Positions 60,998-64,000 of a DNA stretch of 64,000 nucleotides are shown in pieces. Position numbers and translations under genes: made by a program. The notes under the pieces were generated by a model. It ran no database searches. It was not told the origin of the DNA and saw only the letters and a list, made by a program, of their open reading frames with translations. The stretch is from Paramecium sonneborni (Eukaryota; Ciliophora; Oligohymenophorea; Peniculida; Parameciidae): positions 248,001 through 312,000 of the forward strand of contig CAJJDN010000050.1 in the NCBI GenBank assembly GCA_905182985.1, read 5' to 3'. How positions within the stretch are numbered: the stretch's first letter is position 1; every line of letters starts with the position of its first letter.

Positions 60998-63900
60998 TCA
61001 TTATTACTATTTTTTTTTATTTTTTATAGTGCTTAAAAATGGATTGATTTTATATTCTGTTTTCTTTTTTTTCGTTTCATTATTTAAAGTGATTTCCGTT
61101 TAATTTCTTTTATGAGGTTTCTTTATTTCTTCAGGTTCAACTTTTTCTTCTATTTTTTATAATGCTTCTTAGGTTTGCCCTTTCCTATGGTGGGCTAACT
61201 TCTTTTCCATCATCAATTCTTCAATGCTTCTCAAATCAAAAACTAATTTTTAATTCTCTTTTGCATCAACTTCTGTTGACTACTCAACCTAAAACTGTTT
61301 TTGATTTTCTCTTTAAATATTTAGTTCTTATTGTTGTTGGTCTTACTCTGCTTCATTCACTATTTTCACTTAAGAATAACTCCCTAGTAAACATTCCTAT
61401 TTTGTTTCTAATAGTTTTATAAAAGCCTAACTATTTATTATCTTCTTCTAAAATAGATTGGCTATATCTACAAACTTTTCTCTATTTTATAAATTTTCAA
61501 ATATTTTTTTCTTCAGCTTATTAAAGAGCTCAATCAATTATGTTACATTTGCAATCTAATAGACCATTGCAATTTTTCCCTTTTTCACTATGGTCTCAAA
61601 TTTATTTTGTACATAAACATCGCTGCTATTCTGAGTTAGAGATTTCCATTATAAAATAGTTTAGAAGTCATCGATTGTTTATTCAATGTTTTTGAATTGT
61701 TCAAAAATTTAAGTAGTGTTCTTCAATTTTAAAAGTATGCAGAGCAAAATCATTTAGCATTTAAGCACATGATGTTATTTTAGTGGAAATTATAAGTATC
61801 TATCATGAATTTCTATCACACTAATTATTTGTTTTTCAATTTCTTTTGAATTAATTTTATCCAGAGATAAAATAAGATATTTATCCTAAACCAAACCATA
61901 TATCTCATCTTTTTTACTTCTATTCAAAGCTTTGATCAAATCTCCCAATAATTTTATAGCTTTACTGAATCCATCTGTTCTCATCAAACCTTAAATATGG
62001 ATTATCTGCTTCCCAAATTTTTCCAATAAAACTGAAGTTTTCATTGTAATAGGTTATTTAAAAAAAAGCGTTTAAAATGTTTGGCCCAATGATTCATTTA
62101 ATGTCTAAAATAAACTCAAATCTTATTCACATCTCAATTGCTATTTACTTTTTATTTTCAAAAAAGCTTACTTCAATTTTGAAATTATTTGAATTTTTTT
62201 GGCTTAATAGTGCATTTGAATTACAAAATTATTACATTTAGACTTTGAAAGCGTCCGATTTGAGCGTTCAATAAATCGAATTGCACTTAAATATTATCCA
62301 TTGAATTCAAAAACAGACCCTATTATAAACTGTAATTTTGAAATTATCTTCTTTTTAAATTCTTTTCCTCTTCTGTATTATTCATTCATATCATTAGCAT
62401 AAAATAATGCAATATTCATTACATGTCCTATATCATCCTGCAATACATGAATCTATAACTGTTACAACACCAAAAATACTACTTCTTCAGCATATATATG
62501 AAATGATCTTAACATTAATTCTTAAGCCCTTTTAAGACATAATAGCGAATTCTCTTAATCATGTATATCAAAGTAACTCATTCCAAGAAGAAACTCTAAT
62601 TTAGCTTTGTTGCTAGTAGCTAAATTTTTAACTCTCACATCTTTATATTTTATTTAAAAGGGATTATAATCAGATTTATCTGAGATATCTTATTGATCTT
62701 CAATTTACTTATATTCTGGAAAGAATTGATTATATATCACTAAGCTCATTTCTAAATTAAGCATAGCTGAAACTGGTGCTAAACTTATTCTTGCTATCTC
62801 TCCACTTACTAATAAAGAATAACCATATGATAATGATGCTTAATGTTAGTTTTTTAATTAGAATCCTATAGCTTTTTAAATTTTACTTATTGCTTAAAAA
62901 TAATTATCTTAATTAAGGTATGATAATGCAGACCATACTTATAACATCACATGCTTTTTTTGTTCAAGCAATCCTTTTGCTTAATTTTAACTCCTTAATC
63001 TATGATCCATTTGTAGTTTCTGTTTTAATTAATTGGAAATGCATTTTGATAACTAATTTAAAATTATCAAAGGCTTTTTTTGAGACAAGGTCAAAATCTA
63101 AAATAACAATGTTATGTGAAAATTGTCTACACTATCATCTCTTACTGTTTGAACTGTTTAAACAACTTTATCCATTTTTTGAGATACAATTTTTAATTTT
63201 TCTTACCATGAATCATCTGGATATTATCGAATAAAATAGAAAGTATTTAGGATTTCCACATAGCAATTTTAAAATACTGGTTTTTATAAATTTTGAAACT
63301 TTTCATAATAAGCTTAAAATCTTTTTGAATATAATAATGATTAATAAATAATCTCTTTATATGTTTGTTCAACTTCTGTAATTTTATCTTTATTCAAAGC
63401 GACCGATTTGTAATCTTCACATATATTTATCGGAAAGATTTCCATTTGTTTTATGCCATTCAAATTATCTAAATCAACAGAATTAGAGTTTGATTATTTT
63501 CTCATTTCAAGATTTTAATCTTATTAATCAAATTATTTTGAATCTTAATATTCTACTTCATTTAAGTCTTTTTGAATACTTTCGCTAACTTATTTAATAT
63601 CTTAAATCAATTTATCAATGTCATTCACTTCATATGAATAAATTGCCAGCTTTAAAAACTCAAGGATATAACGATCTTCATTCTAACTAAACATTTTCTC
63701 AGCTAATAAACAATAATTTTTTTCATCATCTAAACTATCTAATTTATCTTTTTTTATATTTGTAAAATACTTTTTTCTAGTCGTAGTTATGGATCTTAAA
63801 TTTTAATTCTACACATTTTTGAAATAAATAATCAAATCGCTTATTGCAAACATATCCTTCTTAAAGCTTTTTACAAATTACTTATATTTCTTTTCTTCTA

Positions 63901-64000
63901 TAGTTTTTAAGGCAACATCAGGATTCTAACCTAATTATATTAGACTTTTCATTCTTCCAAAAGATTCTAATTTAAATGATTTATATTTTGGAACATAAAA
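60998..64000 (-). CDS. large helical-repeat (TPR-like) protein, 5' end off window
   Basis: 1001 codons open from base 64000 to TGA 60998-61000 with no intron. Largely helical. TPR-like pieces include LEFLLGMSYFDIHDQENSLL, SKLQFIIGSVFEFNGQYLSA and LLYSKRFQAYYEKFQNLQ. The C-terminal 120 residues are charged coiled coil (RSIEELMMEKKLAHHRKGQT, then EEKVEPEEIKKPHKRNQTE) ending in a lysine/glutamine run. The start lies beyond the right edge, so total length is unknown. No catalytic motif or named family. Confidence 0.82.

Noticed and set aside
61162..61422. Plus-strand ORF with hydrophobic content (also 62920-63234)
   Set aside because: Shadows of the 1001-codon minus-strand gene.

Overview
The window looks like macronuclear DNA of a ciliate, most likely Paramecium. 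TAA and TAG are read as glutamine in every convincing gene and only TGA ends them. The DNA is about 75-80% A+T. Genes are packed head to tail with gaps of tens to a few hundred bases. Coding regions are split by very small introns, mostly 21-30 nt, that start GTA and end mostly TAG, sometimes AAG or CAG. Gene models were built by hand under this code. For nearly every model, removing the proposed introns leaves a length divisible by three, and that is the main internal check.

Left third (1-25 kb): partial AP-2 alpha adaptin; a decayed coding region; an RRM protein; a 431-aa protein; a kinase with an N-terminal PH-like region; a 1415-aa MGCC/TPR-like protein; a small basic protein; a membrane hybrid histidine kinase with a C-terminal receiver; two small unknown proteins; a calcyphosin-like EF-hand protein; an ALDH3-type fatty aldehyde dehydrogenase with a C-terminal membrane anchor; a secreted Notum/pectin-acetylesterase-like protein without the expected nucleophile; an enkurin-TEX9-like pair of ciliary genes; and a multi-span membrane protein.

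Middle (24-50 kb): a MORN-repeat protein; a ULP1/SENP SUMO protease; a 1789-aa single-pass surface protein; small coiled-coil proteins; a frame-broken STI1-type gene; an LRR plus coiled-coil protein (LRRC45-like); an F-BAR protein; a TTC5 homologue; a stomatin/SPFH protein; two more coiled-coil proteins; and a cyclin-Y-like protein. Two single N bases (27136 and 47991) each lie between two apparently identical copies of 1182 and 1058 bp. These look like unmerged contig overlaps, so the protease and cyclin genes appear partly duplicated. Their complete copies are the right-hand ones.

Right part (50-64 kb): a lysine-rich protein; NTF2; a two-span membrane protein; an ankyrin protein; a RAE1/GLE2 beta-propeller fused behind a long GLFG-repeat domain; an EF-hand protein; a laforin/SEX4-like glucan phosphatase with two starch-binding domains; relic coding fragments; and a partial protein of at least 1000 residues.

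There is no sign of operons. Several genes fit cilium and basal-body biology (enkurin, TEX9-like, LRRC45-like, coiled-coil proteins). NTF2 and RAE1 belong to nuclear transport. The broken coding fragments in the gaps fit slow gene loss after whole-genome duplication, as known for the Paramecium aurelia complex, although sequencing error cannot be excluded. I saw no rRNA, convincing tRNA, CRISPR array or transposon.
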